Source: Christensenellaceae bacterium (lineage in GTDB: Bacteria; Bacillota; Clostridia; Christensenellales; CAG-138). Taken from it: a DNA stretch of 64,000 bases. Where the stretch lies: assembly GCA_031261085.1 (NCBI GenBank), contig JAISKB010000004.1, positions 62,001 to 126,000 of the forward strand. Reading direction: 5' to 3'. The notes below the pieces were generated by a model that searched no databases, had not been told where the DNA came from, and worked only from the letters and a program-made list of their open reading frames with translations. The translations under genes and the position numbers were made by a program. Numbering within the stretch: the stretch's first letter is position 1; each line of letters opens with the position of its first letter. Positions 28,553-36,396 of this stretch are shown here, in pieces.

Positions 28553-28588
28553 AAAAAAAGAGAAGCGGCTGCCCGCCCCCCTCTTGTG
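28553..28588 (-). terminator. Likely terminator of the SPFH gene
   Basis: A G-rich/C-rich stem with G-U pairs (GAGGGGGGCGG against GCCGCTTCTC on the minus strand), followed by seven T residues. Confidence 0.5.
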
Positions 28589-28602
28589 TTTGAACCGATT
28601 GC

Positions 28603-29583
28603 TTAGTTGGCTGTGCCGCGCCCGTCTACAATCGTGCTGCCCGCGCCCTGTATCGTAACCCAGCCATGGGCAAGGCGCGCTTCGGCCAATTTCATTTCGA
28701 TAAGCTCCGGCGTGATGCTCTTGGCGATTTCAACGTTCGCCTTTGCCTGCGCCTGCGCTTCGAGCTCCTTTATTTTGGCGGCGGCCTCCGCCTGCAATAT
28801 CTGCATATCGGCGTTGATTTGTGCGCGCTCCTTATCGGCACGCGCCTCTATCACGCGCTGCTGCGCGGTTACTTCCGCCGCGTCCCGCTCCTGTTCCGCC
28901 ACGTCAATCATCTTTTTGGCAACAGCCTCGGCCTTGATGGCGTTTTCAATTTCGGCGCCCGCATCGGTATCGTTAAAGTTGATCTGCACAAAGGTTAAAC
29001 CGCACAGCGCAAACTGTTCTTTGAGCGCGCCCTCAATATCCGCATATACGTTGTTGCGGTGGTCGCCCAATATCTCTATGACGTTATAGTTGGTGGTCAC
29101 CTTTTCGATGCCGCGCTGCACGGTGGGCATGATAAACTGGTTGTCAAGCGTATTTAAATTGCGGTATTGCCGAAACACCTCAAACGCGTTGGCGGTGGAC
29201 ACGCGGTATTTGATGTCGATTTCCATGGTGACATATTGCGAATCCTTCGTTTGCCCGGTTATTCCGGATAGCGTTTTGGTCTGCACCTCGGTGGATATGG
29301 TGTATACGCTGTCGAGCGGCCCCTTGGCGTGAATGCCCTCGGGCAATACCTGCTCGCTCACGCCGCTAAACGGGCTGTACACAATGCCCACGGAATTGAC
29401 CGGCACGACGATGACAAAGGACGGCAGCACCAGCAGTATGGCGAGCAGCGTCAGCCATTGCCGCTTTTGCAGTTTAAACCCAACGGCATTGCCCTGCCTG
29501 TTTGTACCCAATAGAATAAAGAGCAGTATACCTACTATAACCGCAAAAATAAACCAATTCATATCTATATCGAATCCTTTCAT
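28603..29583 (-). CDS. SPFH/Band 7 (prohibitin-like) membrane protein
   Basis: A 326-residue protein with two N-terminal hydrophobic segments (FIFAVIVGILLFILL; WLTLLAILLVLPSFVIVV), a Band 7 domain (VGIVYSPFSGVSEQVLPEGI through KEQFALCGLTFVQINF) and a long charged coiled coil (AEQERDAAEVTAQQRVIEAR). Prohibitin/stomatin homologues form membrane-organising oligomers, often tied to proteases. No NfeD or FtsH partner is next to it. An ATG seven codons downstream (MNWFIFAV) is an equally plausible start. Confidence 0.88.
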   Translation of the reverse strand: MKGFDIDMNWFIFAVIVGILLFILLGTNRQGNAVGFKLQKRQWLTLLAILLVLPSFVIVVPVNSVGIVYSPFSGVSEQVLPEGIHAKGPLDSVYTISTEVQTKTLSGITGQTKDSQYVTMEIDIKYRVSTANAFEVFRQYRNLNTLDNQFIMPTVQRGIEKVTTNYNVIEILGDHRNNVYADIEGALKEQFALCGLTFVQINFNDTDAGAEIENAIKAEAVAKKMIDVAEQERDAAEVTAQQRVIEARADKERAQINADMQILQAEAAAKIKELEAQAQAKANVEIAKSITPELIEMKLAEARLAHGWVTIQGAGSTIVDGRGTAN

Positions 29584-29761
29584 CTATATATTTTCATCTT
29601 CTTTCATTTTACGCCTTATAGGCAAGGTTCGTCTATATGCCCGGCGGATTATTTATTGTGGCTTTAAGCCCCTCGATTCACGGCGCTTTTTCGTGCCTAA
29701 TATAAAATTGGTTTGTCGTAAAAACAGACATGGGAGGTGATGAGAAATAACAAGGGCGAAA

Positions 29762-29790
29762 AAACCGCCCTCCACGATGGGCGGCGGTTT
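29762..29790 (-). terminator. Terminator of the 78-residue membrane protein gene
   Basis: Stem AAACCGCC / GGCGGTTT with a 13-base interior, followed on the minus strand by a T-rich run. Confidence 0.75.
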
Positions 29791-29798
29791 AAGGGCTG

Positions 29799-30035
29799 TT
29801 ATGTTGTGTGTTTTGCTTTTCGATAAAATACAACCGCTATTATCGCGCATACGGCAATACCGATTACAAACGGAATTGCAATGACAAACGCAACCGAAGC
29901 CGGTGCGCTATATCCTTTATATTCAATCCCGTAGAGCATGTCGCAATATGAATAAGCGACAACAGCACACATGATGTTTGAAAGGAGTATCGCAAGGGCA
30001 GAGAAAGTGCACGTCATAGCAAAATATTTTTTCAT
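29799..30035 (-). CDS. Small two-helix membrane protein of unknown function
   Basis: A 78-residue protein, MKKYFAMTCTFSALAILLSN onward, with two hydrophobic segments (about 8-30 and 47-70) and a short basic C-terminus (FYRKAKHTT). No family is recognised. GAGGG precedes the ATG at seven bases and a terminator follows, which supports a real gene. The sequence is more AT-rich than the surrounding housekeeping genes. Confidence 0.6.
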   Translation of the reverse strand: MKKYFAMTCTFSALAILLSNIMCAVVAYSYCDMLYGIEYKGYSAPASVAFVIAIPFVIGIAVCAIIAVVFYRKAKHTT

Positions 30036-30256
30036 GTTCGTTCCCTCAAATCATTTTTTGTTTTTTCGCAGAAACAGCACGGTACCACTTTCTCATCTGG
30101 AAATAGCATGTCGTGAAACGCCGAGCTGTTCCGCAAGTTGTTCTTGTGATTATATACCCAACCCGCCCCCCAAACAACCAAAGGGAAGATGACCGATGGA
30201 AAAGGAAGCAGCCAGGTTCGACTACTTCCTGTGAATTGCGCGCGCTGCAAAAGCTG

Positions 30257-31189
30257 CTATCTCCCTTGAACCCGCACACGAATCATGGCAATGCCATAGC
30301 CTTCGAGCTTATTATATACGCTTTCTTGCAGGGAATTCTGTACGGATACAATGTATATTGATTTATCGGAATTAAGCGTTAGGGTGTATTTGCCCGCGAA
30401 ACCACCCAAATCCAAAGCTTCTCGAATATAGCGTTCATACCATGCACGCTCATCCTTTGTGAATGGAGCTAGAGAGGGATCTCTATCATCCGTTCCTCTG
30501 AGGTACTTAGTATGAACATAAGCGGGGTCCCCGGTACTCACTTCAATTTGCGCCCAGTCGCCCAACACGCCCTTCACAATAACTTGCTGGCCTTTTTTAA
30601 GCTTCCCCAGTTTGCGATATCCTGTCCCCCGTCCGGCGCGAATGTTTACGTTTGCCGTTGCTGTTGCCATAGAACTCGTATCGTTTCCAACAATTGCGAT
30701 TTCGTTATAAAAAGAAAGATAATCCACGTGAACATACGCGATAACCGAGTCTTGCCACACGATTTGAGCCCACTCGTTTGCAACCTTCACCACAGAGATT
30801 GATTGGCTCTTTTGTAGTTTGCCAAGGCGCTTATAAGTTGTACCCGGCCCCGAACGTACATTCACGTTTGCCGTTGCTTTAGCGATAGAGTTATCTAGTG
30901 GCATCGTTTCAACACAAACCCTGCTCATATCGATACCGTAGCTCTTTAATGCCGCAGAAACAGACTCCTTATCCTCTTGTGTTGTTAAAACAAGCAATGC
31001 TTGGCTAGAACCATCTACCCCTACTATAATCCTATCATTATATTTAGCTAAAGCCTCATTCAAAATGATAAGTCTGTACTCGTCTAACTCCGAATCCGAG
31101 TAAGAATAAGCTGCTGCACATGCTGTGGACGCGCCCACTGTGAGAAACAAAACCACTAGAAGCACCGCCAAATATTGTCTTAACTTCAT
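30257..31189 (-). CDS. Secreted protein with two bacterial SH3 domains
   Basis: A 310-residue exported protein. The signal peptide ends near STACAAA. Two SH3b repeats follow in the middle: ANVNVRSGPGTTYKRLGKL (about residue 110) and ANVNIRAGRGTGYRKLGKL (about 182). SH3b domains bind peptidoglycan or cell-wall peptides. They are framed by two related alpha/beta segments of about 60 residues (IILNEALAKYNDRIIVGVD ... LKSYGIDMSRVCVE and YIREALDLGGFAGKYTLTLN ... LEGYGIAMIRVRVQ), suggesting an internal duplication. No catalytic domain is seen. AT-richer than its neighbours. Confidence 0.8.
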   Translation of the reverse strand: MKLRQYLAVLLVVLFLTVGASTACAAAYSYSDSELDEYRLIILNEALAKYNDRIIVGVDGSSQALLVLTTQEDKESVSAALKSYGIDMSRVCVETMPLDNSIAKATANVNVRSGPGTTYKRLGKLQKSQSISVVKVANEWAQIVWQDSVIAYVHVDYLSFYNEIAIVGNDTSSMATATANVNIRAGRGTGYRKLGKLKKGQQVIVKGVLGDWAQIEVSTGDPAYVHTKYLRGTDDRDPSLAPFTKDERAWYERYIREALDLGGFAGKYTLTLNSDKSIYIVSVQNSLQESVYNKLEGYGIAMIRVRVQGR

Positions 31190-31549
31190 CGTTTTTATCC
31201 TTTCTAAATCGCTTCATGTTCTCAGAAAACCATTTATAATCTAGTGAAGCTCTTGAAATCGCCCTCGTGTAAACGATGGAGCTGCTACCATGATTTCCAA
31301 GGGCTTTTTTGCAAACAACGGCATCACGTCAACCTGCAATATAGTATGTCAACTCAATAATACCATACAAATTATGGAAATATATGTATAATTTGTTAAA
31401 TATAGGCAAATAAGCAAAATTTAATACATGTTTTTATAAAATGTTTTATTTATTCGCCAACAGAGTGCAGGCGCTGTGCCAAAAGATGGGGATTCCGCAC
31501 TGGGTGTGATGCGGCTGCGGCTTCAAGTCCCTCATCTATATGCAAAAAC
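31190..31549. other. AT-rich gap without a recognised gene
   Basis: Contains the upstream region of the SH3 protein gene and a strongly AT-rich block (31340-31450). I see no open frame with a ribosome site and no known RNA. Confidence 0.4.
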
Positions 31550-31577
31550 AAAGAGCCACCCTAATGGGTGACCCTTT
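31550..31577 (-). terminator. Terminator of tRNA-Leu
   Basis: Stem AAAGAGCCACCC / GGGTGACCCTTT (one G-U pair) six bases beyond the tRNA 3' end on the minus strand, followed by a T-rich run. Confidence 0.75.
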
Positions 31578-31582
31578 ATTTT

Positions 31583-31667
31583 TGGTGCGGCCGATGGGAC
31601 TTGAACCCATACGGTTGCCCATACGCCCCTCAAACGTACGCGTCTGCCGATTCCGCCACGGCCGCAC
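31583..31667 (-). tRNA. tRNA-Leu (GAG)
   Basis: On the minus strand acceptor GTGCGGC pairs with GCCGCAC, and CCA is encoded. The anticodon stem TACGT / GCGTA holds loop TTGAGGG, giving anticodon GAG. A long variable arm and GGTTCAAGTCC T-arm are visible. Confidence 0.93.
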
Positions 31668-31680
31668 AACTGCACGAATT

Positions 31681-31709
31681 ATTATACTTGCAGCCGGGCC
31701 GAATGTCAA
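31681..31709 (-). promoter_or_regulatory. Consensus promoter of tRNA-Leu
   Basis: Minus-strand TTGACA and TATAAT with a 17-base spacer, 14 bases ahead of the tRNA 5' end. Confidence 0.88.
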
Positions 31710-31741
31710 CAGACAGATGCGTTTTTCAGCCTAAACCACGG

Positions 31742-32836
31742 CTATTCAAACGCCCGCCGGTACAAATCCTCCACATAGGATTGCTCCACCGGCAAGCCCG
31801 CCGCCTTAACGCCCGCCGCGGCTTCCGTCACCAGGGCCGCCCACTTGGCGAGCTCCCCCGGGCGCGGCGTAAACGAGGGCTTAAAGCTGCGCTTTAGGTA
31901 GGCCGCCAAGTCAGCCTGCGACATGCCGAGTGCGCCGAGCACCCGCTCCATAGCGTCGGGGCGATACCGCTGCATTTCGGCCATATATACGGGCATTACC
32001 AGCGCGTTGGCCAACCCGTGCGGCACATCATAAAAATAGGTGAGCGAGTACCCCATCGCGTGCATCAGCGTGGTGCCGGTGTTGGCGATTACCGTGCCGG
32101 CCATCATAGAAATCAGCATCAGCGCATCCCGTATAGGCGCAAAATCGCCCCGCTCCAGAGCCGGCATACACGCGCCAAAGCGGCGTATGGCATCGAGCGC
32201 CAGCGCATCGCTATAGGGGGATGCTTTTAGGCTGAATACCCCCTCGATGCAGTGCTGCAGCGCATCGAGCGCGGTGTTGCGGGTGGCATCGGCGGGCAGG
32301 CTGTCGGTATACGCCGGATCCAAAAACGCGGCCTTGGGGAAGGTGAGCGGCCCGCCGAAGGAACGCTTGGTCTGCTTGGCGTCATCGGTCAAAATAGACC
32401 AGGGCGTTACCTCGCTGCCGGTGCCGCTGGTGGTGGGGACGGCGAGTATGGGCAGCACGCCGTTATCATATCCATAAGAAAATATGCGCTCCGGTGGGAT
32501 ATCGTTGGCGGCATATACCGCGATGGCTTTGGCGGCATCCAGCGGCGATCCGCCCCCTATGCCGATGATGAAATCCGCCCCCGCCCTGCGCACCTGCGCG
32601 CCCAGCTGGTAGCATTGCTCCACCAGCGGGTTGTTGCCGATACCTTCAAACACATCATACGCGATGCCGCCGGAGCGGAGTGCTTCCGTCACATCCCGCA
32701 GCGCGCCGCTGCTGCGGCCGCTGGTTTTGCCCGTTATGATATACGCGCGCTTGCCCAGCCGCAATGCCTCCGCATGCGCGCGCACGGCGCCGCGGCCAAA
32801 GTAAATATCCGTGGGCATGCCAAATTGAAATTGCAT
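31742..32836 (-). CDS. Iron-containing alcohol dehydrogenase
   Basis: A 364-residue group III alcohol dehydrogenase. It begins MQFQFGMPTDIYFGRG; GIGGGSPLDAAKAIAV binds the NAD(P) diphosphate; TSGTGSEVTPW is typical; MHAMGYSLTYFYDVPHGLAN carries metal-ligand His residues. It interconverts alcohols and aldehydes; the substrate is unknown. The frame opens at a TTG six codons earlier, but GGAGAGG lies directly before the ATG at 32836. It stands alone between two tRNA genes. Confidence 0.9.
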   Translation of the reverse strand: MQFQFGMPTDIYFGRGAVRAHAEALRLGKRAYIITGKTSGRSSGALRDVTEALRSGGIAYDVFEGIGNNPLVEQCYQLGAQVRRAGADFIIGIGGGSPLDAAKAIAVYAANDIPPERIFSYGYDNGVLPILAVPTTSGTGSEVTPWSILTDDAKQTKRSFGGPLTFPKAAFLDPAYTDSLPADATRNTALDALQHCIEGVFSLKASPYSDALALDAIRRFGACMPALERGDFAPIRDALMLISMMAGTVIANTGTTLMHAMGYSLTYFYDVPHGLANALVMPVYMAEMQRYRPDAMERVLGALGMSQADLAAYLKRSFKPSFTPRPGELAKWAALVTEAAAGVKAAGLPVEQSYVEDLYRRAFE

Positions 32837-32946
32837 ACTACCTCTCCTGTTCAAAAGTATTAAATCAATTTTATCATATCATATCCGCCCCTTGAAGAAA
32901 AGCTGCGCCGGAGGCAAAGGAAATGCTGCCCCGGGGGCATTTTGCA

Positions 32947-32975
32947 TTGCAATTCTTCTGCGTTTGGGGTATAAT
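32947..32975 (+). promoter_or_regulatory. Promoter of tRNA-Ser (CGA)
   Basis: TTGCAA (32947-32952) and TATAAT (32970-32975) with a 17-base spacer, about 60 bases ahead of the tRNA. Confidence 0.75.
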
Positions 32976-33035
32976 AATTTCCGCATCACGGCCTAAGCGT
33001 TCTCATTTCTTGCGCGCGGGCGGTAAACCGAATAA

Positions 33036-33124
33036 GGAGAGGTATCGAAGTGGTTATAACGGCCCTGACTCGAAATCAGGTAGCGCGCAAGCGCTCGTGG
33101 GTTCGAATCCCACCCTCTCCGCCA
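33036..33124 (+). tRNA. tRNA-Ser (CGA), next to the integrated element
   Basis: Acceptor GGAGAGG pairs with CCTCTCC, followed by G and encoded CCA. The anticodon stem CCTGA/TCAGG holds loop CTCGAAA, giving anticodon CGA. A long variable arm is present. The recombinase end of the mobile element begins within 65 bases of its 3' end. Confidence 0.94.
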
Positions 33125-33131
33125 CCCAAAT

Positions 33132-33171
33132 GTCAAGGTCACGACAAAAGAAATTTTGTCGTGACCTTGAC
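33132..33171. repeat. Perfect 18-base inverted repeat at the left end of the element
   Basis: GTCAAGGTCACGACAAAA and its exact complement around a GAAA centre. It lies between tRNA-Ser(CGA) and the stop codon of the last recombinase. There is no T run after it on either strand, so a recombination or end function is as likely as a terminator. Confidence 0.7.
33154..33164. repeat. Candidate left attachment-site core
   Basis: TTTTGTCGTGA occurs here in the right arm of the inverted repeat and again in the same orientation at 57574-57584, near the other end of the element. This is the longest end-to-end direct repeat I found; it is a candidate only. Confidence 0.35.
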
Positions 33172-33188
33172 TCTTTCAGCGCGGGTGT

Positions 33189-34775
33189 TCATGTAGCGAC
33201 AAAAAGCTGCGGCTCCTGCGCCAAACAGTTTATGAACCCGGACAACTTCCACACGATCTCGATTCTGTTATCGGGGTAAACCATCACCTTGTCAACCAGC
33301 AAATGAACCAGCGCTTCGGATAACTTGCGCGCTTTCAAAGCCTTTTTCGCCGCCTGCAGGGAATCCGCGTCGGGAACACTCTTTTTGCTCTCGTCGAGGA
33401 TCGCAGAATGCACCTGTAACGCGTTATCCAACTCGGCGTCAATGGCGGTCTTTTGGGTCTTGTACTCATCCGGGCAGATACCGCCCGTCACCAACGATTC
33501 ATATAGCCGCCGCTTATCCTCCCGCAGTCTCCCGATCTTCCCCATATATTCAGCCGCCGGGGCGCATAACGCCTGGACGTCGGCAGCGTGCAGCCCGGCC
33601 TTTAACACCAACTTTGCCTGACGCTTGACGCCCTCTAAAACCACCGCCTCCAATTCACTTTTGAGGACGCGCAATTTGTGGCAGACCGCGTCAGCTGCGG
33701 TACGCGTAAACCGGCAGTGGAAAGCCGCGTTCTTTGTGCCGCTGATGCCCATAACATGCCCGCAGTGCCCGCACATGACCTTTCCTTTGAGCGCCGATGC
33801 CATCTGTACCGCATGCCGATTCGTTGTATCGGGCTCCCGTTTGCGGAGCGGCTCGCCTTTGGCGCGAAGTTGTTCCTGTGCCGCGTCGAATAAATCCTGC
33901 GGGATGATGGCGGGATGGTGTCCGGGAATCCGTATCCAGTCCTCTTCGGCATTCATTGTATGGCTGCGGCCGCCTACCTCCGTCATCCTTGTTTTGCCCG
34001 ATATATATGTGCCGAGATATTGTTCGTCCCGCAGCATAACCAGAATGCCGGTCTTTCTCCAAATATATTGGAACTCATCCTCCTCCGCCGCCGCGTCCCG
34101 GCCGTCCCGGCGGCGGTTTTTCCACGCGGAGGGCGAAAAGCGCCGCTCCGTATAAAGCCGCCTTTGTATATCGGCCAGGCTCTTTTTCGCGGCGTACATT
34201 TCAAAGATGATCCGTACCGTTTCCGCTGCCTCCGGGTCAACGACCATACGGCGGGCATCGTCAAGTTTGTAGCCGAAAACGCAGTCTTTTCTGACCAACT
34301 CGCCCCGCAGGGCTTTCCCGCGTTTCGCGCTGCGGATCTTTACGGACAAATCCCGGCTGTAATATTCGTTGATCAGGAACTTGAACGAAACCTCCATGCC
34401 GCCCGTATCGCCGTCATGAGCAAAGGAATCAAACCCGTCCGACGCCGCGATAAAACGCACCCGGAACAGGGGAAAGACGCGTTCTATGAAGTATCCGGTT
34501 TCAAGCGCGTCGCGCCCGAACCGGCTGAAATCCTTCACCAAAATGCAATTGATCTTTCCCTCGCGGACGAGTTCCAGCAGTTCCTGTACGGCGGGCCGCT
34601 CAAAATTGATTCCGGAATAACCGTTGTCCACAAACTCCAGTATCTCGCCGCCGTCCATATCAGCGTCCATCATGTATTGATCCAGTAAAAGCCGCTGGTT
34701 TTCTATGCTGAAACTGTCGGAATGCGCCTCATCCAGCGACAACCGAATGTATTTTGCGATAACCGGCTTATCCAA
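33189..34775 (-). CDS. Large serine recombinase 3 of 3
   Basis: A resolvase-type site-specific recombinase of about 528 residues. The N-terminal catalytic domain holds the nucleophile Ser in AKYIRLSLDEA (residue 13) and VKDFSRFGRDALETGYFIE. A recombinase domain (VFGYKLDDARRMVVDPEAAE) and a zinc ribbon (KVMCGHCGHVMG ... CHKL) follow, then a coiled coil. The frame is open 41 codons further upstream, but AGGAGG sits 9 bases before a TTG at 34775 that overlaps the stop of the previous gene by 8 bases, so I choose that TTG. Last of three coupled recombinase genes that probably move the element. Confidence 0.88.
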   Translation of the reverse strand: MDKPVIAKYIRLSLDEAHSDSFSIENQRLLLDQYMMDADMDGGEILEFVDNGYSGINFERPAVQELLELVREGKINCILVKDFSRFGRDALETGYFIERVFPLFRVRFIAASDGFDSFAHDGDTGGMEVSFKFLINEYYSRDLSVKIRSAKRGKALRGELVRKDCVFGYKLDDARRMVVDPEAAETVRIIFEMYAAKKSLADIQRRLYTERRFSPSAWKNRRRDGRDAAAEEDEFQYIWRKTGILVMLRDEQYLGTYISGKTRMTEVGGRSHTMNAEEDWIRIPGHHPAIIPQDLFDAAQEQLRAKGEPLRKREPDTTNRHAVQMASALKGKVMCGHCGHVMGISGTKNAAFHCRFTRTAADAVCHKLRVLKSELEAVVLEGVKRQAKLVLKAGLHAADVQALCAPAAEYMGKIGRLREDKRRLYESLVTGGICPDEYKTQKTAIDAELDNALQVHSAILDESKKSVPDADSLQAAKKALKARKLSEALVHLLVDKVMVYPDNRIEIVWKLSGFINCLAQEPQLFVAT

Positions 34776-36396
34776 CCTTCTCCACCTCCTGTTCAAATTC
34801 ATCCCTGAACCGCAGGACGATCTCAAAGCTCTTGTCCCGCCTGACCAGGATTTTCTCCACCAAGCGGTCGATACTCTCGGCGGTGAGTTCGTGGCCATTC
34901 AGCGCCCCGGCAGCGGCGTCGCTGAACGCGCAGTAGGATGCAAAGCCGGACGCCCGGTCCCGACGCGCGGTGCAGATTTCATCCGCGCGCCTTGACAAAG
35001 CCTTAATTTCCGACTCGTACCTGGCTTTCATGGCGGAAAACTCTTCGGCGGTGATCAGGCTCCCCAGCATATGCTCGTAAAGGCTTTTGAGGAAACGGCC
35101 GCTTTGGGAAAGCCGGGCGTTGATCTCCTTCAGTTCGCCCTCGGCTGCGGCGTCTTTTACCGGGGTCATGCGCTCCCTGCGGATGTACCCGCCCGTGATC
35201 GCCCCGGCGTACTTGCCCAGCAGCGTGAATACACCCTCCTGAAGCTCCGCCTCCTTGACCGATACCACGAAACAAGCATCCCTGTGGAATTTCCACTGCG
35301 ATTCGCAGCGGTACCAATAGACGCCGTCCTTGTTCTGGCGGCGCCGGTGCATCGGCTGACCGCGATGCGCGCAAAACACCTTGCCCTTAAACACATGGGG
35401 AGAATATGGAACCGCCGCCCTGCGCGCTTCGCTGTCTTTGCCCGAAGCCCGGCGGAGCAGAAGCTGTACGCACTCATAGTCCTCGCGGGATATGACCGAC
35501 TCATGAGTATTCGGAACGCAAACCCATTCGTCCGGGCTGACAGCGATCTCCTTATGGTTCACGGTGCGCGTCTTTCCCTGTACCATATCGCCCGCATACA
35601 CCCGGTCGGTCAAAATGCCCGTGACCGTTCGTTTTTGCCAAAATGTTTTGCCCACCAGCTTCATGTTTTCAATTAAGCCTTTTTCCCGCTTGTAATGGCT
35701 GGGCGGAAGCACACCCGCCTTATTCAGCCTGCGAACGATCTCTCCTGCGCCGGTTCCCTCCGCGGCCCAGCCGAATATCCGCCGCACGATTCCGGCAGCC
35801 TCTTCATCCACGATCAGGCGGCGGCAATCCTCCGGATCCTTGTCATACCCAAAGGGCGCCATCCTGCCCACGAACCGCCCGTCCCGGATGTTCTGCCGCT
35901 GCACAGAACGGCACTTGCGGGAGATGTCCAGGGCATACGATTCCGCGATAACGTTTTTCAGGGGCAGCAGGATTCCGCCGTCGCCCTCAAGCGAATCGAA
36001 AGAATCGGTCACCGCGATGAACCGGACGCCCATCGCGGGCAGCTGCTTCTCGATGTAATAGCCCGCGTCAATGGCGTTCCTGCCAAAGCGCGAGAGGTCC
36101 TTTACGATGATGCAGTTGATCCGGCCGCTCCCAGCGTCCTCCATCATCCGCTGAAACGCAGGACGCTCAAATCTTGTGCCGGTGGTCTGGTTGTCGCTGT
36201 ACACATCCGCCAGGCGAATGTCCGGCGAAGCGGCGATGAAATTCTCAATGATGTCCCGCTGGGTTTCCAGAGAATCGCCGCGCTTGGCGTTGTCCCTGGA
36301 AAGCCGGATATACGCGGCCGCGTTATAGACCGTTGAAACGACAGCGACCGGAGTTGCATCCACAACACCCACGTTTTTTCTGCTTTTCCGTGCCAT
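34768..36396 (-). CDS. Large serine recombinase 2 of 3, with altered zinc ribbon
   Basis: A 542-residue recombinase. Catalytic Ser is at residue 33 (AAYIRLSRDN), followed by VKDLSRFGRNAIDAGYYIEK. The recombinase domain carries FGYDKDPEDCRRLIVDEEAA. The zinc ribbon reads KVFCAHRGQPMHRR, so the second Cys of the first C-x2-C knuckle is replaced by Arg (the sister proteins have CGHC or CGCC). Coiled-coil and C-terminal DNA-binding parts follow. Its ATG overlaps the stop of the first recombinase by one base (TAATG). Whether it still binds zinc there is open. Confidence 0.88.
   Translation of the reverse strand: MARKSRKNVGVVDATPVAVVSTVYNAAAYIRLSRDNAKRGDSLETQRDIIENFIAASPDIRLADVYSDNQTTGTRFERPAFQRMMEDAGSGRINCIIVKDLSRFGRNAIDAGYYIEKQLPAMGVRFIAVTDSFDSLEGDGGILLPLKNVIAESYALDISRKCRSVQRQNIRDGRFVGRMAPFGYDKDPEDCRRLIVDEEAAGIVRRIFGWAAEGTGAGEIVRRLNKAGVLPPSHYKREKGLIENMKLVGKTFWQKRTVTGILTDRVYAGDMVQGKTRTVNHKEIAVSPDEWVCVPNTHESVISREDYECVQLLLRRASGKDSEARRAAVPYSPHVFKGKVFCAHRGQPMHRRRQNKDGVYWYRCESQWKFHRDACFVVSVKEAELQEGVFTLLGKYAGAITGGYIRRERMTPVKDAAAEGELKEINARLSQSGRFLKSLYEHMLGSLITAEEFSAMKARYESEIKALSRRADEICTARRDRASGFASYCAFSDAAAGALNGHELTAESIDRLVEKILVRRDKSFEIVLRFRDEFEQEVEKVG

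Noticed and set aside
29653..29850. Possible remnant of a small holin-like toxin gene with GGGAGGTGATGAG near 29730
   Set aside because: The ribosome-site-like sequence is followed by only 28 codons without a hydrophobic core; the hairpin serves the neighbouring gene.
30032..30279. Overlapping minus-strand frames of 72-77 codons
   Set aside because: They overlap each other and the end of the SH3 gene, and lack ribosome sites.
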